A DNA stretch of 64,000 nt from Thereva unica (GCA_949987705.1 OX465281.1:138370876-138434875); one strand, 5' to 3'. Positions 33,243 through 45,507 are shown, numbered from the stretch's first letter. The notes: a model not told the origin generated them from the letters alone. Numbers and translations are program-made.

Positions 33243-33716
33243 CTTAAACACAGTAAATTACATATTTTGAAATTGAATGAATGTGCACGCACTTTATCAT
33301 TAAAACACTGAAGAAATAAATAACTTTCTATTTCCTCTTCGAAGTAAAGTCTCTTTTAATATATAATATTATATTATTAATATTTTAATAGTTAGCTGCA
33401 ACATAACTCAGAATACATTTCTGAGAACAAAACGGTCCTCCATGACTAACAAATCCCGCAATCGAATCTTATTAACAACATATTATTTTAATTACTATCT
33501 TATCACACTTATTTTAAGCACTTTTTGCACATTTGCACGTCTTTTATTTTGATTAAATAACTATTATTTTTAACAAAACCTCAAACGCAACATCACTTTT
33601 TGTCCCTTGTTTTTAATGGGATTTTGACATTTCACGAATTGTAGTTGGGACTTCATACAACTACATACAAACACCTACAGCATGGCTTGTAAATGTAGAA
33701 GGCTTTAACCACAACC

Positions 33717-36402
33717 CTTTTTGTAGCTTCAAAAAATCATTTTTGTGTGTGCGCCTGCGTGTGTGTCTCACAATGTCTGAAAAGAATCTTCTAAAATACA
33801 CGTGTTTTGATAACTGTAAAAATTGGTATTTTTACCATAACTCGCTTAGTTTTTGAGCTATCAAGTTCAATAAAAAACCATTTTGTAGGTTTTTTCAAGA
33901 GCTATAAGGTGATGCAAATACATTTTTTATGAAGCTCTTATTTTTAAAGGGTTGGAGCTCAAACAGCTTGAAAACGTTACTATTTGCGAACAAACCAAAC
34001 TTGAAACGGCCATATCTTACTCAATTTTTATCGTTTAGAAAAAAAACAAAGTTTTAGAAAAGTCCCTACAATTTTTCTCACTCTACCAAATTTTGCGTAG
34101 CTTTCATAGTTTTTGAGTTATTTTTAAAGAAAGACATTTTTTTGCAAACTAACAAAAAACTCTCTTCACTTCAAGCTCAAATTTTTCAAAAACTAAGCAC
34201 TGTAAACCGGCCAAAGTTACAGAGCATATTACAAGTGCACAAATAAAGTAAATTGTGAAGTGGTAACAATCATTTTCAATTGGGGTGGTAATTAGGGGGT
34301 GATTTCCACAATTTTTTGCCGCCAAAAAAATAAGAAACAATTTTGTTTTTGTCATAACTCGCTTGATTTCGATACTAGGAACTTCCATAAAAAAACAAAA
34401 TAAAGTTTTTTTAAGTACTTCAAAAAAGTTTCCTGAGGTTTCCCCGAAAAATTCATTGTTTTTGGGATATTTCACGTTGAAACTTACGTTTATTGCTTTT
34501 GCCGAAGAAGAATCAACCTTTAAAAAGCTATTACTCCGTTACTATTGGGTCTAGTGGTATTTTGAACCCAGTATTCTTTTTTATTTTTTTATAAGCTACA
34601 TTTTTACTCTGAATGATTTTTTCATAAAATACTTATTTTCAGAGTTATTCATGAAAAAACGTCTGAAAACGGGGTTTTTTTGTTAAAAAATTGACATTTC
34701 CACTCTCGAATAAGTCGAAAAGTATTGACTTTCAGTAAAAGCTTTATATAACAAAAGTTGCTTAGAATTAGTCAATCTATCCATTCCCATACTTATTTTT
34801 AATAAAAAACATTTCACCCCCGAGAAGGGGTACCTAGTGCCCACCCCCAGGGTAAAAGCAACCCCCGGCATATTGACAACTTTGAAGAAGAGTAAGTAGA
34901 ACCTACAACCAAATTTTGGTGCAAATCGGTGCTGTTTGGTAGAATTTCCAGCGAAATTGTGCATTGACTGGACTAAGTAGGGAAATAATAACACTGTTGC
35001 AGATACATTTTCCTAGCCACAATCGTTAAACTGAAAACTGTCAAAAATTATGATAAAAAAAAAATAAATCAAGTTTGCCGTGTATCAACCCCTAAAATTA
35101 TATAGATAAATAGAAAATGAAAATAATAATTATGAGCATTATCGCTGCCGTCTATCATGGATATAATATTCATTGCAAGCTAAACTGAAGACGTTTGCAT
35201 GCTCTTTATTGCACTTCTATTTCGACGACGGACATATCAAGTGATAGGTCGAAATTCACGGATCCGGTCCTCCTGGTAAAGAAGTTGGGGGTTTGGTTAA
35301 TTACCTGACCCCTTAAAAACACAGTTAAGTATTCAGAAGCAAAGTCTGGACTGGAAAAATGGCAACTAATAGGGCTGATACCTAATACCCAAATACACAA
35401 AATCAAAATACTCACGAAACAAGAGTAGACGGGATAATTGACCTTGGTAACTAAAAGATTTTCTACAGCTGCAGAAGGAAGCATCTTTTAGGAGTTGGCT
35501 GCATAATAAGTCCATTATACTTAATAATAGGGGAGCCTAAGAGGGGATTTTGGGATTTACTCAAGCGCAGCAGATTAACATATGGGGGGATACCTTGCAC
35601 CCTGTTGAGTACCTCTACCATATCTAAGACTTCTATATAGCGCCGCGCGCATACGGCAGCCGACCAGGACCGCGTTCAAAAACTTACTATGGTAAACTTC
35701 TTTAAAGAAAGGCTTTAAATCCTTCTACGAACAAAAGAAGGTAATATCAAGCGAGCAATAAAAAAAGAGTAAAAGAGTCAGAGAGCTGAAATAGGAAATT
35801 TTCTTTTTGAAAAACTGTTGAAAAAAGTTTTAAAGTGTAAGGTGGAAATTCATTCATATGATTTCATAAAAATTTGTAAAACTTTCCACATTGCATGTTA
35901 TATGTTCAAAGTATGAGCAAAATCCCAATATGCTTCGTTTTTTAGCATTTTGTCCATTTGCGGAGTTAATGAATTTAAAAAAAAAAATTTTTTTCTTAAA
36001 CACCTTTATCTTAGTTAATAGCCCCCAATTTTTTGCTCCAAATACATCCAGGAATCATCCTTAAAAATATTAGCCACGTAGTCCAACAACGGATTTATTG
36101 AACGTCTGATGCTATACAAGTCGCGAATGAGTGGCTATGAATATTTTAAATCTTTAAAACGGCAATATCTCATGAATGCAATTTTTACGAGAAAACGTAT
36201 AATATCTTTCTTTGTAGACAATCGCATAATCTACAAATTTTGTAAACACTAATTTATGATAAGACTTACCGTTTAAGTTCTCAACATGTTTATCAAAAGT
36301 ATCAATGGGCATAAAGCCCCATCAACCCTCATTCATCCCCTAAAACCACCCCAAGGGGTTATGGGGTTATAACTGATTTCTGAATGTAAAACAATTTATT
36401 CT
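33717..36402. other. Repeat-rich non-coding sequence
   Basis: 34770-34990 is an inverted copy of the repeat at 30240-30440. 36148-36330 is a copy of the repeat at 27167. Between them, 33720-34770 is AT-rich with many TTTTT/AAAAA runs and no recognisable gene. Short open frames here have no convincing protein features. Confidence 0.5.
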
Positions 36403-36574
36403 TGTAGTCAACAACATTTCAACATTAATTTTTAACAACTTGAAAAAATACAATTCGTTTGTTATTTTTCTCAAACAAATATTTTCAGGCTTTAAAAATT
36501 CTATCTTGCGTCGCCTTCTATGTTCTTCTAAAATCTGGTGACAGTCGTGTTAATTAAGAATACCTACAGTGGCA
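36403..36574 (-). repeat. 3' LTR of BEL/Pao element A
   Basis: On the minus strand it runs from TGCCACTGTAGG (36574) to CTACA (36403). It is 172 bp, short for the family. It aligns with the outer parts of the LTR at 45508-46388, which has an extra insertion and a small duplication. Confidence 0.65.
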
Positions 36575-36579
36575 CCTGC

Positions 36580-38341
36580 CTACTTTGCGCCGCCAACATG
36601 TTCCCCCTCGGTAAACTGCATAATTTCTTGTGTAGCTTTACCCTCACTTACGGCGCATACATCTAATCTGGCGAGTTTTGTGGCTGATCGTTCGTATACA
36701 CCCTCGTTAGTTTTCACGAGAACCTTCCTTACTTCTCCATCTTTTCTGGGGAAAGTTTGGATTACTCGACCCTTTCTCCAGCAATTGCGTGGTGCGTTTT
36801 CAACCACAATGACGACTATGTCTTCTGTTTTAATTGGTTGCACAGATTAAACCACTTTTTTCGTCTGGTGAGTGTTGGTAAGTATTCGATGATCCATCTT
36901 TTCCAGAAGTGGTCGGCGACTCTTTGCACCAACCGCCAATTCTTTCGTAGTAGCAAGTCTATGTTATCAAACAAACCTGGTGCCTTGGCGCCATTGGATG
37001 AACCTAGTAGAAAATGGTTTGGTGTTAATGCTTCGTCATCGTTGCAGCTAAGCGGCACGTATGTAAGCGGACGTGAGTTTACGATGAGTTCGATTTCGGC
37101 TCGCAAGGTTTCATAGGTAAATCGTCGGTTATGCATTAGTTTATACAATATCTTTTTGACTGCGCGTATCATCCTTTCCCAGCAACCTCCCGTATGTGGA
37201 GCGTATGGCGTATTATATCGCCATTTCAAAACAGGGGCGAACTCCTTTGCCAGACTATTTTGAGGGAGTTGCGCTACCGCTTCCCTTAATTCTCTTTCCG
37301 TTCCAATAAAATTAGTGCCATTATCGGAAAACATTTCTGTTGGTAAACCTCTGCGAGCGATAAAATTTCAAATTGCCATGATGCACGCATCTGCTGACAG
37401 ACTATGGGCGACCTCTATATGGATAGCACAAACAGTTAGACAGGTAAAAATTACACTTCATCTTTTCTCACTGCCTCTACCTACGGTGACGAGGATGGAA
37501 CCAAAATAGTCAATGCCTGTGTAGGTGTAAGAGCCGCTAGTCTGGCTTCTGGTAGATCTGCCATTTTCGGAGGCTTCGGCTCTGCTCGGTCGTTTTTACA
37601 TTGTTGGCAATTGCTTATTATGTTGTTTAAGATGGTTCGTAATCTTGGAATATAAAAACGCTGACGAACCTCATTCACTACAGTTTCGTGACTCATGTGG
37701 TGGTATCTGCAATGATAGAAGAAAACTAACAGGGATGTAATAGGATTTTTATTCGGAATTATTATAGGGCGTCTGGAATCGAACGGAACGACTGTGGCTT
37801 TGTCTATTCTTCCTCGGATTCTTAAAAGGCCTTTATCATCGAGATAAGGTGAACAGGAAAGAAGAGAACTTTGTGTCGGAAAGGTTAGCCGTCGTTTGAG
37901 CGCAATAATTTCTTGTGCGTACGCCTCTTGTTGGGCTATGCCGAAAAGCACGGTCTCAGCGTCCTGAAGCTCTTCATGAGTGAGTGTTCCATCGTTCCTC
38001 ATGCTATTAAGCTTGCGTGACTTGATGTTATGGATGAACCTTAAGACGTATGCCATCGTTCTTAGTAGTCTTTGCCACTTTGAGAATCTTTTGATGTCGA
38101 TAATTGGTTCTTCGATGTTGTGGTGCATTACTACGGCTTCTCTATCTTTGCCTTGAGTTTGGCGCACGGTGGGTTCTCTTGGCAATGACCATTTGTCTTG
38201 GCTTTGTTTTAAAAATGCTGGCCCATGAAACCATCTTGCGCCTAAGAACACCTCTAATTTCTGATTTTTGGTAGCTTCGTCTGCTACGTTTTCCTTTTTT
38301 CCATCTCCATTCATGCACTTCAGTGAGTTCCAATATTTCAC
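36580..38341 (-). pseudogene. BEL/Pao integrase with C-terminal domain
   Basis: The N-terminal part (38341-37481) carries LDDKGLLRIRGRID and an HHCC finger (HCRYHHMSHETVV then CQQCKND). The core piece (37334-36816) has FSDNGTNF and GGCWERMIRAVK, the second Asp and the Glu of the D,D,E triad. The first Asp region lies in a frame-shifted stretch near 37500. DUF5641-type sequence follows (NSRPLTYVP, LTPNHFLLG, RKNWRLVQRVADHFWKRW), ending at 36580 after a frame shift near 36830. Integration function is lost through at least three frame breaks. Confidence 0.82.
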
Positions 38342-38978
38342 GAATTCTATATTTTACAAATTGCTTGAAATTTTTGGGATCGGATCTCAACCACAACAAA
38401 ACTGTTTGTGAATCAGACCAGAAAACTTTATTTTTAATATTTAGATCATGCCCTTCATTTATGTCCTTGGCAAGCCTAGCTCCTAGCAGAGCTGCTTGCA
38501 ATTCCATTCTAGGTACCGAGATTGGTTGAAGTGGAGCCACTTTTGCCTTGGCACTCACTATTGAGCAATATGCGCCATAATTATCTTCGTATCTGCGTCT
38601 TCGCTTGCATCTGTGAAGACATGCAGTTGTATTGGATCACTTATTTGTTTCGCCGTTCTACCACAAAAATAATGCCGTGGTATTTGTAAGTCTTCAATAC
38701 TTTTCAGACACTTGCCCCGTTTTCTCCATTTCTCGAAAATCAGCTTTGGTACTTCCTCATCCCACTCAACGCCTGACCGCCATGCATTGCATAATAATTT
38801 TTCCCTGGATTGTAAAAAATGATAAGAAACCTAACGGATCAAAAATGGACATAAAAATTCTTAGGACTTCTGTCTTACTAGGGATCTTGACACCCATTAA
38901 CAAGGCTGGGGAACTTCTATGGTACCTTAGGGAAAATGTGAAGTTGTCATTTATAGGAGACCACCACAATCCTAACAT
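38142..38978 (-). pseudogene. BEL/Pao RT connection and RNase H
   Basis: Piece 38978-38766 reads LGLWWSPINDNFTF and MSIFDPLGFLSFFTI, the conserved thumb/connection block of BEL/Pao Pol. Piece 38558-38142 reads KAKVAPLQPISVPRMELQAA and FWSDSQTVLLWLRSDP, the RNase H region. Sequence between them (about 38560-38766) is in shifted frames and includes the expected VFTDASEDA-like stretch near 38610. Frame breaks show it is inactive. Confidence 0.8.
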
Positions 38979-39043
38979 CTTGGCGATTTCGGTGTAAGTA
39001 GTGGGAGACGCAACCGTTCTGTTTAGGTCCTTGTGGTCTTCTA

Positions 39044-40138
39044 CTAGGGAATGTGACTTGAATTTTTCTTCTCTATAACTATTGCATTAGACACCCAATT
39101 GCGCATCTCCATTCCGGCTTGACGATGTATAAAATCTATCTGTTCGACTAGCTCTACTGCTTCTTCTTCTGTATCTACACTACACAGTAGGTCGTCTACA
39201 TAATGGTTCTCAATTATTGCTGTTACGGCCTTTGGATATTGGTTTTGGTAGAGCGATGCATTTAAGTTCTTTGTGAACTGGGCGATGCTGGGCGAACAAT
39301 TCGCACCGAATATCATTACCGTCATTACGTATATATCAGGTGGTCTAGCTACATTACCACTGCGCCAGAGAAATTTTGGTGCATGTTGATCCTCTGGGTG
39401 AATAGCAATTTGGTGAAACATTTCTCTTATGTCGCCACCAACGGCTATTTTAGACGTCCTAAATTTATATAATACATGAACTAACTTGGATAGCAGATCT
39501 GGACCTTTTAGCAACATTGAGTTTAGTGATGTGCCATTTACTTCTGCCGCTGCATCCCATATCAATCGAACTTTATTTGGCTTATTCGAGTTCTTTACTG
39601 TAAATATGGGTAAGTACTATTCTTTAGTACTACGTTTTTGCAATTCTTCTGGCAACATCTTTCGTGCGTATCCCTTATCTATCAGATTCTTAATCTGATC
39701 ATTGATGGCAGATAACAACACGGGCTCTATCTTACACTTTCTTTCCAAACATTCTAATCTTTTTTCAGCCATATGATAACTGTTTGAGAGGACTACCTCG
39801 TCATGTTTCCAGAGCAACTTTGCTTCATATCTTCCATCTTTTTTGATTACATTTTTTCTGAATAGATCTTGTGCCCGTTGTTCTTCATCTGTTATTCGGA
39901 TGTTACTGACTATCACTCCTGCGTTCTCGAAAGTAAACGATTCTTTGACTAGCTTTTCTAAATTTTTACAACCGCATTTTTGAATGTGAACGGCACATAA
40001 TTCTCGCCTATTTTTATTTAGCAAATTTATTCTGGGACCCTGAACCGTCCAACCTAGCCGCGTTTTGGCTGCAATTGGTTGATTTTCGTTTCCTTCCTTA
40101 ATTTTCAGTGGTACAGCTAGACGCCAATTATCATGCAC
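39044..40138 (-). pseudogene. BEL/Pao reverse transcriptase
   Basis: The first piece (40138-39617) starts with NWRLAVPLKI and TRLGWTVQGP and carries the linker region typical between protease and RT, ending near LPEELQKRSTKE. The second (39565-39044) has VGGDIREMFHQI, DQHAPKFLWR, CSPSIAQFTKN and the catalytic HYVDDLLCSVD (about 39190-39220). The gap 39566-39616 is one frame change. The core is otherwise intact, so decay is moderate. Confidence 0.85.
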
Positions 40139-40395
40139 GCAAAATAAGAATTCTGGGTATGGCTTTGTTATATGACTTTATCGGCAACCCCTTTAAATAT
40201 GGATATGCCTTTTCTAGATTCATAGTGTCTAGCGATTGTTCTGATAAATCACAGTTCTTGCGTCGCGTATGATATACTTGGGCGATGTATCATATTGGGC
40301 TGCTATTTTGAATGTAACTTTCCTGGATTTATTCTCGACACGCACAGTAACACCTGTCCACCTCAAACATAAATTTTCATACTCCCCCGGGAGTT

Positions 40396-40944
40396 CTAAT
40401 TCATTCGCGCAAGACTTTCTTCTATTAAAGTGACTGATGAACCTTCATCTAAAAAGGCAAAGGTATGAATTTGTTTTTCTTTACTAAATACTCTTATAGG
40501 TACTAATCGCGATAAGACAGTCGATTCAGTACTTGCTTTTTGACATGATACTGTTGCACTGGTGATTTTTTGCTTATGTAGCAACGGATGATGCTTGATG
40601 GGGCAACCGTCTACAGCGCAAGTTTTATTGTTTTTACAAGGCCCAAACTTATGTGTCGTGAGTCACCTTTTACATATTTTGTTGTAGCTTATGAAATCCC
40701 ACCTATCTTTATAGGTTTTTTCTTTGAACGCAACACAATCAACTAGTTCATGTTGTTGGTGACATAAAGTACATGGTTGCCTTGCTAGGTGAGCGTTTGC
40801 ATGCGTATACATTGTGGCCTCTGCTTTGTGTGGTTTGTCACTTCGTACATCTGGTATCACTTGTGCGACGGTGCTTGCGGCAACATTTGTATCATCGTAG
40901 TTCGCCGCATAAGTCGCCCAATTTAATTTTATGGCGGCTGGCAA
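40396..40944 (-). pseudogene. BEL/Pao Gag zinc knuckles and protease
   Basis: Piece 40944-40663 carries the end of capsid (LNWATYAANY) and a knuckle CTLCHQQHELVDC. In shifted frames follow a second cysteine-rich block and the HHPLLH element. Piece 40584-40396 has AFLDEGSSVTLIE, where BEL proteases typically carry LD(x)GS(x) as the aspartic active site. The junction to the rest of Gag is interrupted at 40947 by a LINE insertion. Confidence 0.75.
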
Positions 40945-40947
40945 TTT

Positions 40948-41454
40948 ATTTATTTATTTGCCAAACAAGGCACTTAACAAAAACAATTACAGATAAAAAA
41001 ATACATATTAACATTAATAAAGGAACATTGCAAGTATTTAATATTTAAATATTAAATTAAGATCTAGGTCTATAGTGTTAGTTAGAAGAGGACAACAGGG
41101 AAATTAGTTTTCTTTTATAGGAACTTTTGTTAATTGAGGGAGAGAAACAGGACGCGTAGGAATTGAAGGTAATGCAGCACCTGTTAACGGGCTCGTTTCT
41201 AGCATATTCAGTGCGATGCGGATACTCTTTAAGCAGTTTGGAATGTCTTGTTTGTCGAGTATCGTTAAATTTGATTGTGTCCGACAAGAACTGCACCTTG
41301 AGGTTATTGTTCAGGACATCCAGAGTAAAAAAAGATATAAGCAATTTCCGTCTAAGGGATAGAGGCAAGAGATCAAGGATTTTGAGCCTGTCCTTATAGT
41401 GAGGAAGGTTGTGAAAATTCGAGGGGTTATAGAGGTTCCTAAGCGCGAAAAGAA
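40948..41454 (-). mobile_element. 5'-truncated LINE insertion in BEL Gag
   Basis: Minus-strand ORF2 C-terminus: RRKLLISFFTLDVLNN, TRQTRHSKLL and NEPVNRCCITFNSY, a signature of CR1/Jockey-type LINEs. The 3' tail is an (AAAT)n run at 40948-40959. Target duplication GG(C/T)AATTT at 40940-40947 and 41455-41462 (one mismatch). Removing it brings Gag sequence on both sides together. Confidence 0.75.
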
Positions 41455-41494
41455 GGTAATTTCTGGACTAACTCATCAAGAAAAATGGGGTTGT

Positions 41495-41845
41495 TTATGT
41501 GCGACTGTAAGCCGGATGCCTCCATTGTGACAAATAATTCCTTACACTTATCGAATAGGTAATTAATGTTTCAATTTTCTCTGCTTTTGGTGGCGGTTCG
41601 TTTTTAATTTGTTGTATTAATTTAGCGATGATTAACTGTGGGCGACCAAATAACAAGCGTAAAACGTCTATGGCTTCATGAACTGTATTTGGTAGAAGTA
41701 AATACGCACGTACCGCATCCAATGCTTTTCCCTTTAAACATTTTTGTAATCTTATTAAATTTTCGTCATCCGTATATGCGCATATATTAGTACTATATTC
41801 AAAACAACTAATAAATAGGGGCCATTCTTTTTTTTCTTTTTTCAC
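41495..41845 (-). pseudogene. BEL/Pao Gag, DUF1759-type segment
   Basis: WPLFISCFEYST, LIRLQKCLKGKALDAVRAYL and a downstream MEASGLQSHINNP block (in a shifted frame around 41480-41540) match the DUF1759 region of BEL/Pao Gag. The N-terminal continuation lies 2.86 kb away at 44690, on the far side of an insertion. The two sides meet at a shared CCATTCTT. Confidence 0.75.
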
Positions 41846-44687
41846 CAGATAGAAAAAAATTTCTGGCGTGATCCGAGCGGATCACTTATTGGTACGAGCT
41901 TTTCAGCTATACTCAACCATGAGTCTTTGATCGTTTTGTTGTTGGATATAAATCCAATATCACTCTAACTTTGATGTGACTTCAGTTGTTTGGTTTTAGC
42001 TCTTCCATATGATAAGTAAGAAGTTGTCAAAAATGATTTCACAAGATGGAAACCGAAAGGAAGTGTGATTGCTAAAATTTCACTTTGCTAATTGACTGAA
42101 TAGCGCTGTCTTTTTATATGTTTTTAGGTACGTCCGGTGATGATGTTCCAAGCGTGGCACTGAAAAATTAACCAAAAACCTCCATGCGGGAACAGTGTGT
42201 CATGTGTCAAGGTATGTGTGTTGGTGATTTTTCTTGCATAAGCCCCAACAGTGTAGGATGTGTCCCACACCCACGTGCTACCATTAGGCTTGGATCTCCA
42301 GGCGACTTGCTGTCTGAAACTCCCAAAAAGAACAGGTTGCCTGACCGTGGGAGTTTGGCTTGGGAAGCGGACCGTGACGGTCGTGTCCGCTGCGGCTGGG
42401 CCGCGAAATAAAATGGAGGCTTGTACAGCCAAACATAATTTTCTATTTTATAATGAATTAATTATTTAATATCAAATAGTGAAGTGTTCTAAAGTTAGAA
42501 AACTTAAAAATAATAATAATAGCTTAATAAATAAGCTACATAAAAATTTAAATAAAATAAAAATTTAAAAATGAAAATAATTAATTAACTCATTTAATTC
42601 TTTTACTCAATGGGGAAAAGAATCTAAATATATTTCTAACTTAATAGAATAAGCAGGTCCGGCAGGAACCCAGAGGGGCTTGGATTCATCCAATATTTGA
42701 AGATGCAACAAGCAGAAAGGAGCACCGACGCATGATGTCGGGAGTCATCCCAAGATGGCGGACATCATAAATAAAATATTAATTACTTTTATTTTGTACT
42801 CAAGTATATATATGTGTATAGCTAGTTAGGAATAGTTTTTTTTTATATATTATGAATACTTGATGGTAACAGTGTTAAAGAAAGTTAAGAATTTTGTATA
42901 ATTATATTTAAGTCTAGTAATGCCCTAAGATGGCGGAATTTATATTAATCAATCATGATATTCAATTCAATTCAATGTAGTTTGTAGGATCATCGCTAGA
43001 GGTTGCATGATACATATGTAATGTATATTTAGAGTTGACAGCTCAATTAATTTAATAAGTTTATATAAATAGAGTTGGAAAAAGCTCAATTAATTAATTA
43101 ATAAAAAAAAAAAAAAAAAAAAAAAAAGAAAAAAGAAAAAAGAAAATTATTTAATTTTCTGCAAACACATGTAATGGCTTAAGGCTGCTCGTTCGGGGAC
43201 AGGGCCAGCGCACTTGAACACATACAGCTCACTAGGGTGCAGGCGCGGTCTACGAATAGAGTCGCCATTGGCCAAAACTCGCAGCGGCCATTGTTGTGCT
43301 GCTCTTTTGGTATGTATGGGGTTTGTCCATCATGGCCGTCTGAAAATAAAAACTGTCGATATATATGTAATATCTAAGTCAGTTCCGGAAGTTATTCACT
43401 CGGTACTGTTGAATCCCGTTTGTATAAGGTTAAGATTAATACTACAGAATTGTTGCCTTTATAGGAACAAATAAATATGTGTTTAATTACAGAAAGCTTA
43501 GTAGGCTGAGTACAAAAAAAAAACGTTTGTGAACATTCTTATAAAACCTTGTAATGAAACGAATAAATAATAATTTGAATTGCCTGACCGTGATGTATCC
43601 AGTGGATGCAAGAAAAAAGGATTGACCAATCCTGATGTATATCCATCTTTGTAGTTAGTTTGCTGAATCTATATACTTCCAGTTGCTGTGGCTTGTTGCC
43701 TAACTCAACTAGTCACGGATTAAAAAGTATCAGCCAACCCCCGTAATATTTGACCCTGTTGATTCATTGATTTATCCTGACCACGGATTTGGAGGATAGC
43801 TGACACTCAAATCTAAGCGATGTTAACTGTATGCATATTATCCAGCATGATGACAATTTCCTGGTAACAGTGATTTTATAACAGCAATCCTAATGGGCAT
43901 GGGGCACGTCAATTTCTCTCCCTCAAAAAAAAAACTACGCACCAAATGCTCCACTATTGATGTAGTATCACCTATTGATTGAAAATCCATGATTAAATAA
44001 GATTAGATAGATTAGTAGCCTAGTTTAAAAATTGGGACAATCCTTTGATTTGTGACTCAGTTAACGGATGATTGAGAATGTTCCACGTGCACACATCCAC
44101 GATGAAAAATAGCGGACACTCTTGAAAATCATGCTGCCTTATGATTATCCTAAAAAATCTCGATGATCCATGAGTTTTTGTCTGATTGATTTGTCATAAA
44201 TTCTTAAGGTGGATTTTATGATTCTGATAGTCTCTATATGATTGCTCCAGAATTGTTCCATTAGATTACAAAAATTACAAAGCACTCTATTGTTGTTTTC
44301 CAAATACACCAAATTTTGATGTGAAATCACGTGTTTGGAAATCTATATGATTGTTTTAAACATATATTCTTAAGATTTGTCAAAATTAAAAGGCATTTAT
44401 TTGTTCATTATTTGAACATAAAACATAAGTCACTTGAAAACTAAGATTGAAGAAAACTAAGACTAGTTTTTAAAAAGGTCACGTGTGCTGTTCGAGAACA
44501 GAAAAAGACTTTGATTATTATAAAAAGAAATTTTTTTTTCTGAAACCACGATGGCTTCGTTTGAAACTGTGATGAAAAACAGTTAACTTGAACACTGTTG
44601 TTTGATCACAAAGACGACTGCAAGATTAGGGGGCCAGTCGCAGGCAGATGCGACCGACCCGGTCGGGGACGGGAACCGAACTCGGTG
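41830..44687 (-). mobile_element. 2.86-kb retro-insertion with poly(A)-type end, no recognised gene
   Basis: CCATTCTT occurs at both borders (41822-41829 and 44688-44695), an 8-bp target duplication. On the minus strand the element ends in an A-rich tail (41830-41847), so it resembles a non-LTR retro-insertion. Its 5' end (44640-44687) is GC-rich, with a GTCGCAGGCAGATGCGAC palindrome. Contents are AT-rich with a 24-base A run (43108-43131) in the plus sense, so nested material is likely. No coding similarity recognised. Confidence 0.55.
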
Positions 44688-44695
44688 CCATTCTT

Positions 44696-44894
44696 CTGGT
44701 TTTCCTGTAAATAGTGGTAGGTCTCTCCCAATTGCATTGCGTACAGCAATTTGGTCACCAGTAGGCCCTATTTTTGGCGGCTGATGACAAGGCTTTGGGA
44801 CTTTATCAACTGTGGCGACATGACAATGTACTGGTGCAATATTACTTTGATTTTTCAACCAATCTTTAACATTATTAACGGACGGAACGGACAT
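44696..44894 (-). pseudogene. BEL/Pao Gag segment between PHD finger and DUF1759 region
   Basis: VNNVKDWLKNQS and RDLPLFTGKPEEW, the latter being the conserved start of the DUF1759 region in BEL/Pao Gag. The readable frame continues into the insertion until 44583, but that part is not Gag. It joins by phase to the block at 41845 if the insertion and one CCATTCTT are removed. Confidence 0.75.
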
Positions 44895-44928
44895 AGAAGA
44901 ATTTGACTTACTTGAAATTTCCAGTTAG

Positions 44929-45313
44929 TTACTCATACTTTTTCTGCAAGTATTCCTGGTCGAGTTCTTCTTTCTTCTTCAGCTGCTGCTCCTTTAGGCT
45001 TTTCTCTTCTTCAAGTAGCTGCAGCTTTAGCTGTGTTCCTTTATCAATCTGGTCTGTCTTTTTTAGTAATGATTTTTGAGAAGCTGCTTTACTTGATGGG
45101 GCTGTTCGCGTGTTTGAGCGTGTTGTCCGGTAAGTTTGATCCTGCAGATTCTCCTTTTGACATTGGTCACACATCCAATCTTTCTCTTCAATGTCAGCAG
45201 GCACGTCTACACATTGAAAATGGTACCATTTGTCGCACTTATCGCACTGTACCATTTTTTGGCTTGTTGCACTTGGGACAGCTTGATGACTTTCGGCCTT
45301 TTCCTCGTGGCAT
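44929..45313 (-). pseudogene. PHD finger at the N-terminus of BEL/Pao Gag
   Basis: From the ATG at 45313: basic MPRGKGRK, then a complete C4HC3 pattern (CPKC, CDKC, H-x2-C, CDQC) giving a PHD finger. A one-base frame break in an A-run near 45253-45258 separates the first CPKC from the rest. A coiled-coil Glu/Lys/Gln-rich region (LKLQLLEEEKSLKEQQLKKK) runs to 44929. PHD fingers usually read histone H3 tails, so it could help chromatin targeting. It shares strand and order with the Gag parts at 44.7 and 41.8 kb, so I assign it to the BEL element. Confidence 0.72.
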
Positions 45314-45507
45314 TTTTTATTTTTTTCTCCTTCAAATAGATTGTTTAGTTTTAAACAAATTAAATAGAATTTTTAAAGAAAATGTTGAATACTCCGTTGC
45401 TCCGGAATATTCGGTCCTTATTTTGACAGCTTTGGCGACACTCTTTAGTTTCCTCAGCGAGCAATATTATAAATTAAATATTGTTAACGTTTGTTAATTA
45501 TTTTATT

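Larger units (their letters stand above)
30940..33706. mobile_element. 2.8-kb composite TIR element with 10-bp target duplication
   Basis: The outer ends are a 27-bp inverted repeat with one mismatch: AAAGCCTTCTATATTTACAA... at 30940 and its complement ending 33706. AACCACAACC lies directly outside both ends (30930-30939 and 33707-33716), a perfect 10-bp duplication. Internally the same termini occur again in the opposite sense (ending 31617 and starting 31743), so it looks like two elements (30940-31617 and 31743-33706) around a 125-bp spacer. The 9-10-bp duplication recalls Mutator-like elements (inference). No transposase seen; the right unit encloses gene-like exons. Confidence 0.75.

Noticed and set aside
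35206..35484. 92-codon minus-strand frame upstream of BEL element A
   Set aside because: No domain, no splice context, no repeat relation; typical chance frame.
42124..42469. Overlapping frames on both strands around 42.1-42.5 kb
   Set aside because: The locally GC-rich sequence gives open frames on both strands; none shows a recognisable motif.
43100..43150. Poly(A) tail marking a plus-strand LINE
   Set aside because: The long A/AAAAAG run is there but no LINE coding sequence or target duplication could be linked to it.
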